DNA of 64,000 nucleotides from Catenulispora sp. MAP5-51 (GTDB lineage: Bacteria; Actinomycetota; Actinomycetes; Streptomycetales; Catenulisporaceae). A program made the translations under genes and the position numbers. Location: NCBI RefSeq assembly GCF_041261205.1, contig NZ_JBGCCH010000007.1:248001-312000 (forward strand), in the 5' to 3' direction. This document shows, one piece after another, positions 16,695 to 24,095 of this stretch; the stretch's first letter is position 1; every line of letters begins with the position of its first letter. The notes below the pieces were generated by a model that saw nothing but the letters and a program-made list of their open reading frames with translations, made no database searches and was not told the DNA's origin.

Positions 16695-17150
16695 TCAGCC
16701 GGAAACGCCGAACGCGGCGACGAACCGCCGCTGCCACGGAGTCTCCACAGCATGGGGAGAGTAGTGCTCCCGCACATAGGCGACCGCCGATTCCGGCGGC
16801 ACACCATCGAGCACTGCGATACAGGCCAACGCCGTCCCGGTCCGTCCGCGACCGCCGGCGCAGGCGACCTCGACACGTTCCGTCTCGCAGCGTCGCCAGG
16901 CCTCCACGAAGCCATCGCGCGCCGCCGCCGGGTCCGCCGGAAGCCGGAAATCGGGCCAGCGGATCCATCGGCTCTCCCACGCCACCGCCGGCGGCTCTTT
17001 GCCCAGGAGATACAAGGCGAACGCCGGTTCCGGGCCCTCGGGCGCCGGATTCCTCAAGCCACGGCCGCGGAGCAGCCGGCCGGAGGGGAGGCGCAGGAGG
17101 CCGTCGGTTGCCGGATCCCAAAGGTGTTCCATGCGTTCCATGCGTTCCAT
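16695..17150 (-). CDS. Protein-tyrosine-phosphatase-like protein
   Basis: About 151 residues. The signature VACAGGRGRTGTALACIAVL contains the Cys-X5-Arg phosphate loop (C-AGGRG-R-T), with a likely general acid Asp earlier (IRWPDFRLP). This matches small dual-specificity/tyrosine phosphatase-like proteins of actinomycetes. The fold predicts hydrolysis of a phosphate monoester on a protein or small molecule in the cytoplasm; the substrate is unknown. The N-terminus is MERMERMEH, encoded by a 9-base repeat (GCGTTCCAT on the plus strand) that offers three in-frame ATGs. No strong RBS separates them, so the exact start is unclear. Confidence 0.8.
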   Translation of the reverse strand: MERMERMEHLWDPATDGLLRLPSGRLLRGRGLRNPAPEGPEPAFALYLLGKEPPAVAWESRWIRWPDFRLPADPAAARDGFVEAWRRCETERVEVACAGGRGRTGTALACIAVLDGVPPESAVAYVREHYSPHAVETPWQRRFVAAFGVSG

Positions 17151-17159
17151 GCGGTGATG

Positions 17160-17908
17160 CTAGGAGTACTCATCGTCGTTGGCGTGGTCGTACGCGACGG
17201 TGACGATTCCCGGGGTCGCGACCAGGCGCTCGGTCAGGGCGTTGGCGTTCCCGCGTCCGGTCAGTGTGAGGTTGACCTCCACGGTGTGCGGCCCGCCGGC
17301 TTCGTGGGTCTCGCGCCGCTCTTCGTAGCCTCCGCCGCTGAACGAGGCGACGAAGAAGCCCGCGCTGGTGCAGACGTCGATCACTGTGCGGAGCAAGCCG
17401 CGGCCGTCCTCGTACTCGATGCGGTAGGTGATCGGCGGATTACGCAACGCAGGCATCCAGTGCGTCAGCGGGCGCAAGCCGTAGCACACCAGGAAGTACC
17501 CGATGGTCGTGAGCAGGCGAGCAGGCCCAGGCCGGCGCCCGCCGCGGCGCCGACGCCGGCGGTCAGCCACAGGGCGGCCGCGGTGGTCAGGCCGCGGACG
17601 CTGTCGCGGCGCATGAAGATCACGCCGGCGCCGATGAAGCCCAGGCCGGACACGATCTGCGCGGCGACGCGCGAGGGGTCCAGGACGACCAGGTCGCGAC
17701 GGAGCACGTCCGTGAAGCCGTACTTGCTGACCAGCACGAACAGGGCCGCTCCCAGGCCGACGATCGTATAGGTGCGCAGGCCCGCGGCCTTCTGCCGGAT
17801 CTCGCGTTCCAGTCCGATCGCCGAGGACAGCACGAAGGCCACCGCCAGCTCTCCGACCTGCTCCCACCCCTGTCCCGTCGGCTCCCCCCACAAGATCGAT
17901 GTACTCAT
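17160..17908 (-). pseudogene. MgtC/SapB family membrane protein, frameshifted by an 8-bp tandem duplication
   Basis: The 5' part encodes an MgtC-type membrane domain: GELAVAFVLSSAIGLEREI, GLRTYTIVGLGAALFVLVS, SGLGFIGAGVIFMRRD, RGLTTAAALWLTAGVGAAAG. After AGAGLGLL this frame soon ends. Another frame continues as LLTTIGYFLVCYGLRPL and a soluble ACT-like C-terminal domain (TYRIEYEDGRGLLRTVIDVC, ending in VAYDHANDDEYS). At the switch the DNA holds a perfect 8-bp tandem duplication (GAGCAGGC twice on the plus strand). Removing one copy restores GLGLLTTIGYFLV as a single frame of ~246 codons. MgtC proteins affect Mg2+/acid survival and ATP synthase activity in other bacteria. It is either a recent mutation, a reversible slippage switch, or a sequencing error. 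Confidence 0.85.
17511..17526. repeat. 8-bp tandem duplication causing the MgtC frameshift
   Basis: GAGCAGGC occurs twice head to tail. Eight bases are not a multiple of three, and deletion of one unit rejoins the two halves of the MgtC-family gene. Confidence 0.95.
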
Positions 17909-18036
17909 CCCGCCATCATGCCCGGTGTTATCCGGCTCACAAGAGAGCGTCAGTCCTCGAACATCGGCGCGTCTTAGTGCATACTGGATCCTTTGTGCGT
18001 CGCCGCCAGTCGGTGACGGTAGGGCCACGGGGAGGT

Positions 18037-18822
18037 GTGGCAAAACTGAAAGCCTTGAAAAAACCGGAGCGCCACGCTGCCAAGCAGGCCTGGCGCATGC
18101 CCGGTGCCGACCTGGACCGGATGTTCACCCTGGTCCGGGAAGTCGGGCAGGTGGAACTGAAGTTCACCGTCGCCGACGCCTCGTTCGAGGCCGTGCGCGA
18201 GCTGCTCGGCCTGGGTGCCGAGCGGGTCCGGAACGTCTACTACCTGGACACTCCGGACCTGACCCTGCGCCGGCACGGCGTGCTGGCCCGGGTGCGCGGC
18301 GGGGAGCGGCCCAACGACTCCGTGGTCAAGCTGCGGCCCATAGACCCCGACCGGGTGCCGTCCGCCATGCGCCGCTGCGACGACTTCACCGTCGAGGTGG
18401 ACGTGACGCCGGACAGCTTCATCTGCTCCGGCGCGCTCAAGCAGCGCCTGAGCCGCGACGCCGTCGAACGCGCCGTCCGCGGCCGCGCCCGCTTGCGCAC
18501 GCTGTTCTCCGACGAGCAGATCGCCCTGCTCGACAGCCGCCTGCGCGGCCTGCTGGAGGTGGACGACCTCGACGCGCTCGGCCCGGTCGAGGTGCACCGC
18601 ACCCGGCCCCGCGACGGGGAACCGGGCTGCGGGCTGGAACTCCAGGAGTGGACGTACCCCGACGGTTCGCAGCTGCTGGAGGTGTCGACCCGCTGCACCG
18701 CCGCGGATCTCCTCCAGACGGCGGTGCGGGCGAAGGCGTTGCTGGACCAGCACGGCATCAGGCAGGCGGGCCCGTGCCCGACCAAGGCCGACACGACGCT
18801 GGACTACTTCACGCGGCAGTGA
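18037..18822 (+). CDS. CYTH domain protein
   Basis: About 261 residues from a GTG. GGAGG sits only one base before this GTG, so an upstream GTG (near 17995 or 18013) or the downstream ATG of MPGADLDRMF may be used instead. The conserved core has VELKFTVADASFEAV, the region from NVYYLDTPDLTL to RRHGVLARVRGGE, VVKLRPID, FTVEVDVTP and a C-terminal LLEVSTRC. These acidic and basic strands form the CYTH tunnel that binds triphosphate in class IV adenylate cyclase, thiamine triphosphatase and inorganic triphosphatases. The N-terminal ExExK motif is reduced to VELKF, so catalysis is uncertain. The stop codon lies in a 10-bp tandem repeat, followed by a long perfect hairpin shared with the convergent MFS gene. 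Confidence 0.8.
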   Translation: MAKLKALKKPERHAAKQAWRMPGADLDRMFTLVREVGQVELKFTVADASFEAVRELLGLGAERVRNVYYLDTPDLTLRRHGVLARVRGGERPNDSVVKLRPIDPDRVPSAMRRCDDFTVEVDVTPDSFICSGALKQRLSRDAVERAVRGRARLRTLFSDEQIALLDSRLRGLLEVDDLDALGPVEVHRTRPRDGEPGCGLELQEWTYPDGSQLLEVSTRCTAADLLQTAVRAKALLDQHGIRQAGPCPTKADTTLDYFTRQ

Positions 18823-18840
18823 TCGGCAGTGATCGGCAGT
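18815..18840 (+). repeat. 10-bp tandem repeat reiterating the CYTH gene stop codon
   Basis: GGCAGTGATC occurs twice and GGCAGT a third time, head to tail. The first unit contains the actual TGA stop and the following units repeat it. Confidence 0.9.
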
Positions 18841-18873
18841 GAGGTGACGATCACCGATCGTCACCTCACTGCC
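18835..18873. terminator. Bidirectional terminator between CYTH and MFS genes
   Basis: Perfect 18-bp stem (left arm GGCAGTGAGGTGACGATC) with a 3-base loop, between two convergent genes. Confidence 0.9.
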
Positions 18874-18910
18874 GCTGTCCGAGCTGTCCGAGCTGCCGGA
18901 GCTGCCGGAG

Positions 18911-20380
18911 TCAGGCGCGCCCCGCCTTCGGCAGCGCCAGTGTCGCCAGGGTGGTGGCCGCCAGCAGCGCCACCGAGATCAGCAGGCTGACATGCAGCCC
19001 GGTCACGAACCCGCCGCGCTGCGCGACCAGCGCGCCGAAGCCGGCCACCGCGAGCGCTCCGCCGGTCTGCCGGAAAGAGTTCAGCACCCCTCCGGCCAGC
19101 CCGGCCCGCTCCGGCGCGATGCCGCCGAGCATCATCGCGGTCAGCGAGGGCACCGCGAAGCCGAGCCCGCCGGCCAGCGGCAGCAGCAACAGCGCCAGCC
19201 CCGGGGCGCTCGTGTGCCCGTTCACCAGCAACAGGACCAGCAGTCCGACGGCGCACGCGAGCTGCCCGACGAGCACCGGCATGCGCGCACCCCAGCGTGC
19301 GGCGGCGCGGGCCGAGAGCAGGTTCGTGATCGTGCACAGGATGGCAGTGGGCATGAAGACCAGCCCCGCGCCGACCGCGGAGCGGCCGAGGACGTCCTGC
19401 GCGAACAGGCCGAAGACGAAGATCAGGCCGTAGTACGCGGCGTTGACCACGAAGCCGACCGCCAGGCAGACCGCGACGACCCGGTCGCGCAGCAGCCCCA
19501 GCGGCAGCATCGGCTCCTTCGTCCGGTGCTCCACCACGCCGAACGCGGCGAACGACACCAGCGCCAGCAACACACTTCCCCAAGCCTGCGGCCGGCCGAA
19601 GCCGGAGGCGCCGCCGGAAATGACTCCGTACGTCAGGGCGGCCAGGCCGATGATCGCCGTGAGCTGGCCCGGCAGATCCAGCGGCGCGGGACGCTGAGCC
19701 GAACGCCCGGTGCGGCGCAGCGCCGCCAGCACGACCAAGCCCACCGGCAGGTTCAGGAAGAAGATCGAGCGCCAGCTCACCGAGCTGGTGAGCACGCCGC
19801 CCAGCACCGGGCCGACCGCCGTGGACGCGGCGCCGGCCATCGTCCACTGCGCGATCGCCGCGGCCCGGGCCCGCGCGTCCGGGAACGCCTGGCGCACCAA
19901 CGCCAGTGAGGACGGCAGCATCAGCGCCGCCGCGCTGCCCTGCACCAGCCGGGCCCCGACCAGGAAACCGAGCGAGGGGGCCAGGCCGCACGCGACCGAG
20001 GCCAGCGTGAAGGCCGCGGCCCCGCCCGCGTACAGACGGCCGGCGCCCAGCCGGTCGGAGAACGCGCCCGCCGAGAGCAGCAGTGCGGCGAACATCAGCG
20101 TGTAGGCGTCGACGATCCATTGCAGTCCGGCCGTGGATCCGCCGAGGCCGCGACCGACCGCCGGGAGCGCCACGTTCACCGCGGAGGCGTCCAGGGCGAT
20201 CATGACGAAGCCGAGCAGTGCGGCGAACAGGGTGAGTTTCGGCGAGCCGGCTGAACTGTTTGCTGCGGATGTGCGGAGTGCGGCGTCGCCGGGGTGTCCG
20301 GCTTCCCGGACGGCTTCCGGCTGCCCGCCGATCGATGCGTTGGCCGATGCGTTGGCCGATGTGGTGGTGGCGCTAGACAC
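18911..20380 (-). CDS. MFS transporter (drug exporter type)
   Basis: About 489 residues from a GTG with AAGGAGGGGA 6 bases upstream; an earlier in-frame start lacks such a site. A hydrophilic N-terminal tail with Ala/Asn/Ser repeats (encoded by a 12-bp tandem repeat GATGCGTTGGCC) precedes 12-14 helices. Signatures include ALDASAVNVALPAVGRGL, LLLSAGAFSDRLGAGRLYAG (motif A) and GPVLGGVLTSSVSWRSIFFL (motif C). Substrate unknown; DHA2-like antiporters export drugs or metabolites. It is divergent from an XRE/MmyB-type regulator gene, which probably controls it. Confidence 0.88.
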   Translation of the reverse strand: MSSATTTSANASANASIGGQPEAVREAGHPGDAALRTSAANSSAGSPKLTLFAALLGFVMIALDASAVNVALPAVGRGLGGSTAGLQWIVDAYTLMFAALLLSAGAFSDRLGAGRLYAGGAAAFTLASVACGLAPSLGFLVGARLVQGSAAALMLPSSLALVRQAFPDARARAAAIAQWTMAGAASTAVGPVLGGVLTSSVSWRSIFFLNLPVGLVVLAALRRTGRSAQRPAPLDLPGQLTAIIGLAALTYGVISGGASGFGRPQAWGSVLLALVSFAAFGVVEHRTKEPMLPLGLLRDRVVAVCLAVGFVVNAAYYGLIFVFGLFAQDVLGRSAVGAGLVFMPTAILCTITNLLSARAAARWGARMPVLVGQLACAVGLLVLLLVNGHTSAPGLALLLLPLAGGLGFAVPSLTAMMLGGIAPERAGLAGGVLNSFRQTGGALAVAGFGALVAQRGGFVTGLHVSLLISVALLAATTLATLALPKAGRA

Positions 20381-20550
20381 GGTGGTCCCCTCCTTCGCGG
20401 CCCGCGGTTCTCCAGGGCCGCCGGATCCACCGTCGCAGAGCCCGCCCACCGCAGGCAGACCGTGGTGTTAGGGGGAGCGGCAGCGGGGGGTGTGACAGGG
20501 CCCCTCTCGCGCCTTCCGCACGCGCGGCCCGCTTTGGCAGACTCGGGATC

Positions 20551-21441
20551 ATGACCGAGCAGCAGCCCGAACTCGGCAGATTCCTGCGGGCCCGAAGGGC
20601 CGGCGTCGCCCCGACCGACTTCGGCCTGCCCCTGGGCGCCGGCACCCGGCGCACGCCGGGGCTGCGCCGCGAAGAACTGGCGGCGCTGGCCGGCGTCAGC
20701 ATCGACTACTACATCCGGCTGGAGCGCGGCAAGGAAACGCGGCCGAGCCCCGCGGTCGTCGAGGCGCTCGGGCGCGCGCTGCGCCTGGACGCCGAGGAAC
20801 TGGGGTACCTGCGGGAACTGGCCGCGCAGGCCGCACGCGGGAGCGTGCAGCCGCCGCACCGTCCCGCGGCCTCGCGCCACGTCCGCCCGACGCTGCGGCG
20901 GCTGCTCGAAACCGTGCGCCCCTGCCCGGCCTACGTCCTGAGCCGTACCAACGACGTGCTCGCGTCGAACCCGAGCGGTCTGCACCTGACGCCCGGCATG
21001 GCGGACTGGCCCGAGAAGAAGCGCAACACCATCCGCTACACCTTCCTGCACCCCCAAGCCCGCTCCCTGTGGCCGGACTGGGAGACCAAGGCCCGCGCCT
21101 GCGTCGCGCACCTGCGCGCGGTCGCCGGCACCGACCCGGACGACCCGGAGCTGGCCGCCATCGTCGGCGAACTCGCCGTCAAAAGCCCGGAGTTCAGCCG
21201 CATGTGGGAGCGCTACGACGTCCGCCGCGTCGGCAACGGCCAGAAGACCTTCCTGCACCCGACCGTCGGCACGATGACCCTCAGCCACGAGGTGATGGAG
21301 ATCAACCACACCGGTGGCGGCCGCATCGTCGTCTACAGCGCCGAACCCGGCACTCCGGACTACGACGCGATGGTGCTGCTGGACATGGAGGGCGCCGCGG
21401 CGTTCGCCGACGGGTTTTCCCCACAACCGCACACAACCTAA
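20551..21441 (+). CDS. XRE family regulator with MmyB-like ligand-binding domain
   Basis: 296 residues. The N-terminal part has the conserved LGRFLRARRAGVAP, TPGLRREELAALAGVSIDYY and RLERGKETRPSPAVVEAL of the actinobacterial helix-turn-helix group. The C-terminal half matches the MmyB-like ligand-binding domain, a PAS-like fold (CPAYVLSRTNDVLASNPSG, WERYDVRRVGNGQKTFLHP, LSHEVMEIN). These proteins commonly sit divergent to an oxidoreductase or transporter gene that they regulate; here the partner is the MFS gene 170 bp away. The ligand is unknown; fatty acid-like ligands have been proposed for the family. Confidence 0.9.
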   Translation: MTEQQPELGRFLRARRAGVAPTDFGLPLGAGTRRTPGLRREELAALAGVSIDYYIRLERGKETRPSPAVVEALGRALRLDAEELGYLRELAAQAARGSVQPPHRPAASRHVRPTLRRLLETVRPCPAYVLSRTNDVLASNPSGLHLTPGMADWPEKKRNTIRYTFLHPQARSLWPDWETKARACVAHLRAVAGTDPDDPELAAIVGELAVKSPEFSRMWERYDVRRVGNGQKTFLHPTVGTMTLSHEVMEINHTGGGRIVVYSAEPGTPDYDAMVLLDMEGAAAFADGFSPQPHTT

Positions 21442-21531
21442 ACGCGTCGCCATGCCGTCAGAGGGATAAGAGGACGGCGAATCGCCGCCGCGCCTCACCA
21501 AGGATTGACGGGGCAGGGGTGTGGGCTTGAT

Positions 21532-23430
21532 ATGAGCGCGGGCACGGCAATACCCGACGCGCAGGAGCAGGACTCGGCGCTCAGACCCGGACACGCGGCG
21601 CGCCGCGGGGTTCCGGACGGGGTCTCGTCCCTGCTGAAGCGGGACGTATTCGGGGTACGCCTCGGCGTGCTGCTGTTGATCCTCCCGGTGATCCTGGCCG
21701 GGATCGGCATGCAGATCACCAGCCGCCAGTACTGGAACCACCCGCCGGACAGCCGCTACTACCTGACGATGATGGCGCGCGACATGGGCTCCGACTGGGG
21801 CCAGTCGGTCCGCGCCGAGCTGCGGGTCGCACCGGGCAACCACCTGGCGCCGTGGTACTTCGCGGACAACGACCCGACGTGGCAGATGGTGCGCATCCGC
21901 GTGCTGTACCCGGTGCTCTCGATCCCGTTCATCTGGCTGTGGGGCCTGTCCGGCGGCTCGCTGGCGGTCCCCGTGTTGGGCACGGTGCTGTTTCTCTGGG
22001 CGATCGCCCGGGTGCTCCAGCGGCTCTACGGCCCGGCGGTCGCGGTCATCGTCGCCGGCGGCTTCAGCCTCACGACTCCCGTCAACGTCTTCACCTGGGC
22101 GGGGACCGACACCCTCGCGATGGGGCTGGCCGGGGTCATCGTCCTGAACCTGCCGATCGAGCGCCGGATCGGCAAGGCGAATCTGGTGTGGCTCGGCGCG
22201 GCCTCGGTGTTCATCGCCATGACCCGGCAGGTCGGCGTGCTCGCCCCGGCGATGGCTGGGGCAGGCTGGCTGTGGCTGCTGGTCCGGGAACGCAGCTGGC
22301 GCAACCGCTGGCTGGGCTCGCTGATCGTGACGGCGGCGACCACGTTCGTGATCCAGGTCCTGGCGATGACGCTGGCGAACGCGAACACCGCCGGCGTCGT
22401 CGGGCACGGCAAGACCGGCGTCTGGAACATCGTCCGGCAGTTCGTCCACTACCTGAAGATCGTCACCGAGGAAGCCTGCACCTACATGTGGCACAGCGAC
22501 CGGATGCTGTACGCGCTGCTCATCGCGGCCGGCGTCTCGGTGCTCGCCCGGTTCGGCTCCGACGCCACCGCCGTCTTCGTCGGCGCGGTCGCCTCCACCT
22601 ACGTCATCACCGCGAGCGTCGGCTTCTCCAGCTTCATGCGGTACGAGATGGTCATGTTCCCGGCCGCCGCGGTCGCCGCCGGAGGGCTGGTCCAGCTCGC
22701 GCTCGGCGACCACCTGCGGCATCCGGCCGGCGACCCGGAGGTCATCGAGCCGGCGCCGACCCGGCTGCGCGGCTGGTTCTCCGACCGCCGGGCCGCCGCG
22801 GCGCTCACCAAGCCCGGCCGTCTCCTGGGCCTGGACCTGCCGAGCCGGGACCGCTGGAAGCCGCAGCTGGTCCTCAACTCGCTGGCCCTGGTGGTCGTTC
22901 TCGGCATCGCGGTGCAGGGCTCCTGGTCCTCCGCGGCCCCGGCTCCGACCTCGCCGTCCTTCGCCGCGGCCCAGGGCGCTTCCGGCTATGCGGTCACGCC
23001 GCTGGCCAAGCAGCCGGCCGACCAGACCCTGAAGGTCTTCTTCCGGCAGGCGATCGGCCTGGCGCACGACAGCGCGGACCTGCAGGACTCGCTCGACTGG
23101 ACGCACGCGATGCGCTACCGGCCCACCGCCTCGGACCAGCCGGGCTGGCCCCAGCGGGACAAGGACGGCACCGCCGTGATCAACCCCAACGCGATCTCCG
23201 CGAGCCGGGACCTGATGGAGGCCTACGGCCGTGGTCTGTCGCTGGACTCGACCGTGAAGCCGGAGACCGTCAAGATCCTGAGCCGCCAGGTGAGCGCGTA
23301 CGGCGAGGACGTCACGTTCACGGTCCAGGACACCTCCGGCGCGACCCATCAGGGGACCGCGACCACGCTCTACCCGATCTGGAGCAAGAAGGACGGATCC
23401 ACGGTGACGTCGATGGTCTTCGACTCCTGA
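21532..23430 (+). CDS. Large polytopic membrane protein of unknown function
   Basis: 632 residues from the ATG of MSAGTAIPDA. The N-terminus is soluble. About ten hydrophobic helices follow between residues ~50 and 400, with a loop rich in Trp and Asp after the first helix (RQYWNHPPDSRYYLTMMARD). After one more helix (LVLNSLALVVVLGIAVQGSW) there is an extracellular C-terminal domain of ~180 residues with a Thr/Asp-rich, beta-like sequence. The acidic HPPDSRYY loop after the first helix is reminiscent of GT-C fold glycosyltransferases, which carry catalytic Asp there, but I cannot confirm that. It stands alone between unrelated genes. Function unknown. Confidence 0.75.
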   Translation: MSAGTAIPDAQEQDSALRPGHAARRGVPDGVSSLLKRDVFGVRLGVLLLILPVILAGIGMQITSRQYWNHPPDSRYYLTMMARDMGSDWGQSVRAELRVAPGNHLAPWYFADNDPTWQMVRIRVLYPVLSIPFIWLWGLSGGSLAVPVLGTVLFLWAIARVLQRLYGPAVAVIVAGGFSLTTPVNVFTWAGTDTLAMGLAGVIVLNLPIERRIGKANLVWLGAASVFIAMTRQVGVLAPAMAGAGWLWLLVRERSWRNRWLGSLIVTAATTFVIQVLAMTLANANTAGVVGHGKTGVWNIVRQFVHYLKIVTEEACTYMWHSDRMLYALLIAAGVSVLARFGSDATAVFVGAVASTYVITASVGFSSFMRYEMVMFPAAAVAAGGLVQLALGDHLRHPAGDPEVIEPAPTRLRGWFSDRRAAAALTKPGRLLGLDLPSRDRWKPQLVLNSLALVVVLGIAVQGSWSSAAPAPTSPSFAAAQGASGYAVTPLAKQPADQTLKVFFRQAIGLAHDSADLQDSLDWTHAMRYRPTASDQPGWPQRDKDGTAVINPNAISASRDLMEAYGRGLSLDSTVKPETVKILSRQVSAYGEDVTFTVQDTSGATHQGTATTLYPIWSKKDGSTVTSMVFDS

Positions 23431-23448
23431 TGTCTTCCTGATCCGCTT

Positions 23449-23510
23449 CCGATCAGCTCAGCCGAAGGGATTGAGGACGAGATATCCGTCGATTCGGCTG
23501 AGCTGATCGG
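23449..23510. terminator. Terminator hairpin between membrane protein and DinB genes
   Basis: Perfect 18-bp arms (CCGATCAGCTCAGCCGAA and its complement) separated by 26 bases. The structure overlaps the 3' end of the DinB-family gene. Confidence 0.75.
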
Positions 23511-23991
23511 ACACCGGATCCGGCGGGAGCGCGTGCCCCAGGTTCTCGGCGCGGACCTCGCCGATCCACTGGTCGTGCTGGTACTCGTGGTTGATCAGCG
23601 CGACCAGCAGATGGCCGCCGACCACGGCCATCTGTCCGGGCGCACCGACCTCGCCGGCCGCGATGGCGCCGATCCGGGCGTGGACCCGCTCGGCGACGGT
23701 GCCCCGGAACGCGGACAGCCGCTCGACGGTCGGCAGCGCGCCGCGGAACTTCTCCGGGTTCGCCGAGTCCATGATCCCGTCCAGCTCCGGGTCGGGGCTC
23801 GGCTCGGCCGCGGTGAGGTTGCGGATCATGAAGTGCGCGACGTGCGCCTGATGGCCCAGATGCCAGCCGATGGCGCTGGAATCCTCGTGCGGTCGCCAGG
23901 TGACCTCGTCCGGGGTGAGGTCCCGCCAGAGCTCCTCGGTGTAGGCGCGGGCCCGGTCGTACTCGTGAAGCAGGGCTGTGAGCTCGTGCAT
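23458..23991 (-). CDS. DinB family protein
   Basis: 177 residues, AGGTGGAG before the ATG. It is a four-helix-bundle protein with the DinB/YfiT metal-site pattern: IGWHLGHQAHVAHFMI in helix 2 and INHEYQHDQWIGEV in helix 4, giving three His ligands. Actinobacterial members include mycothiol-dependent transferases and metal-dependent hydrolases, so a thiol or detoxification role is possible but not shown. It is monocistronic and convergent with the membrane protein gene. Confidence 0.88.
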   Translation of the reverse strand: MHELTALLHEYDRARAYTEELWRDLTPDEVTWRPHEDSSAIGWHLGHQAHVAHFMIRNLTAAEPSPDPELDGIMDSANPEKFRGALPTVERLSAFRGTVAERVHARIGAIAAGEVGAPGQMAVVGGHLLVALINHEYQHDQWIGEVRAENLGHALPPDPVSDQLSRIDGYLVLNPFG

Positions 23992-24095
23992 GACTCCACC
24001 TGTCGGTAGCTGTGATCCGGCCCGGCCGAACCTTCTGACACCCCTTGCCGCTACGCTGGCGCCGCTGTCGCGACAGCCGAGAGGGGGCGGTTCCC

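Noticed and set aside
17899-18036. N-terminal extension of the CYTH protein back to the first ATG
   Set aside because: The extension overlaps the divergent MgtC start, is Arg/His-rich with no RBS, and is not part of the CYTH fold.
20200-23349. A 1049-codon minus-strand reading frame opposite the XRE and membrane protein genes
   Set aside because: It is antisense to two well-supported genes, has Arg/Gly/Asp-rich content typical of high-GC shadow frames, and shows no motif or RBS.
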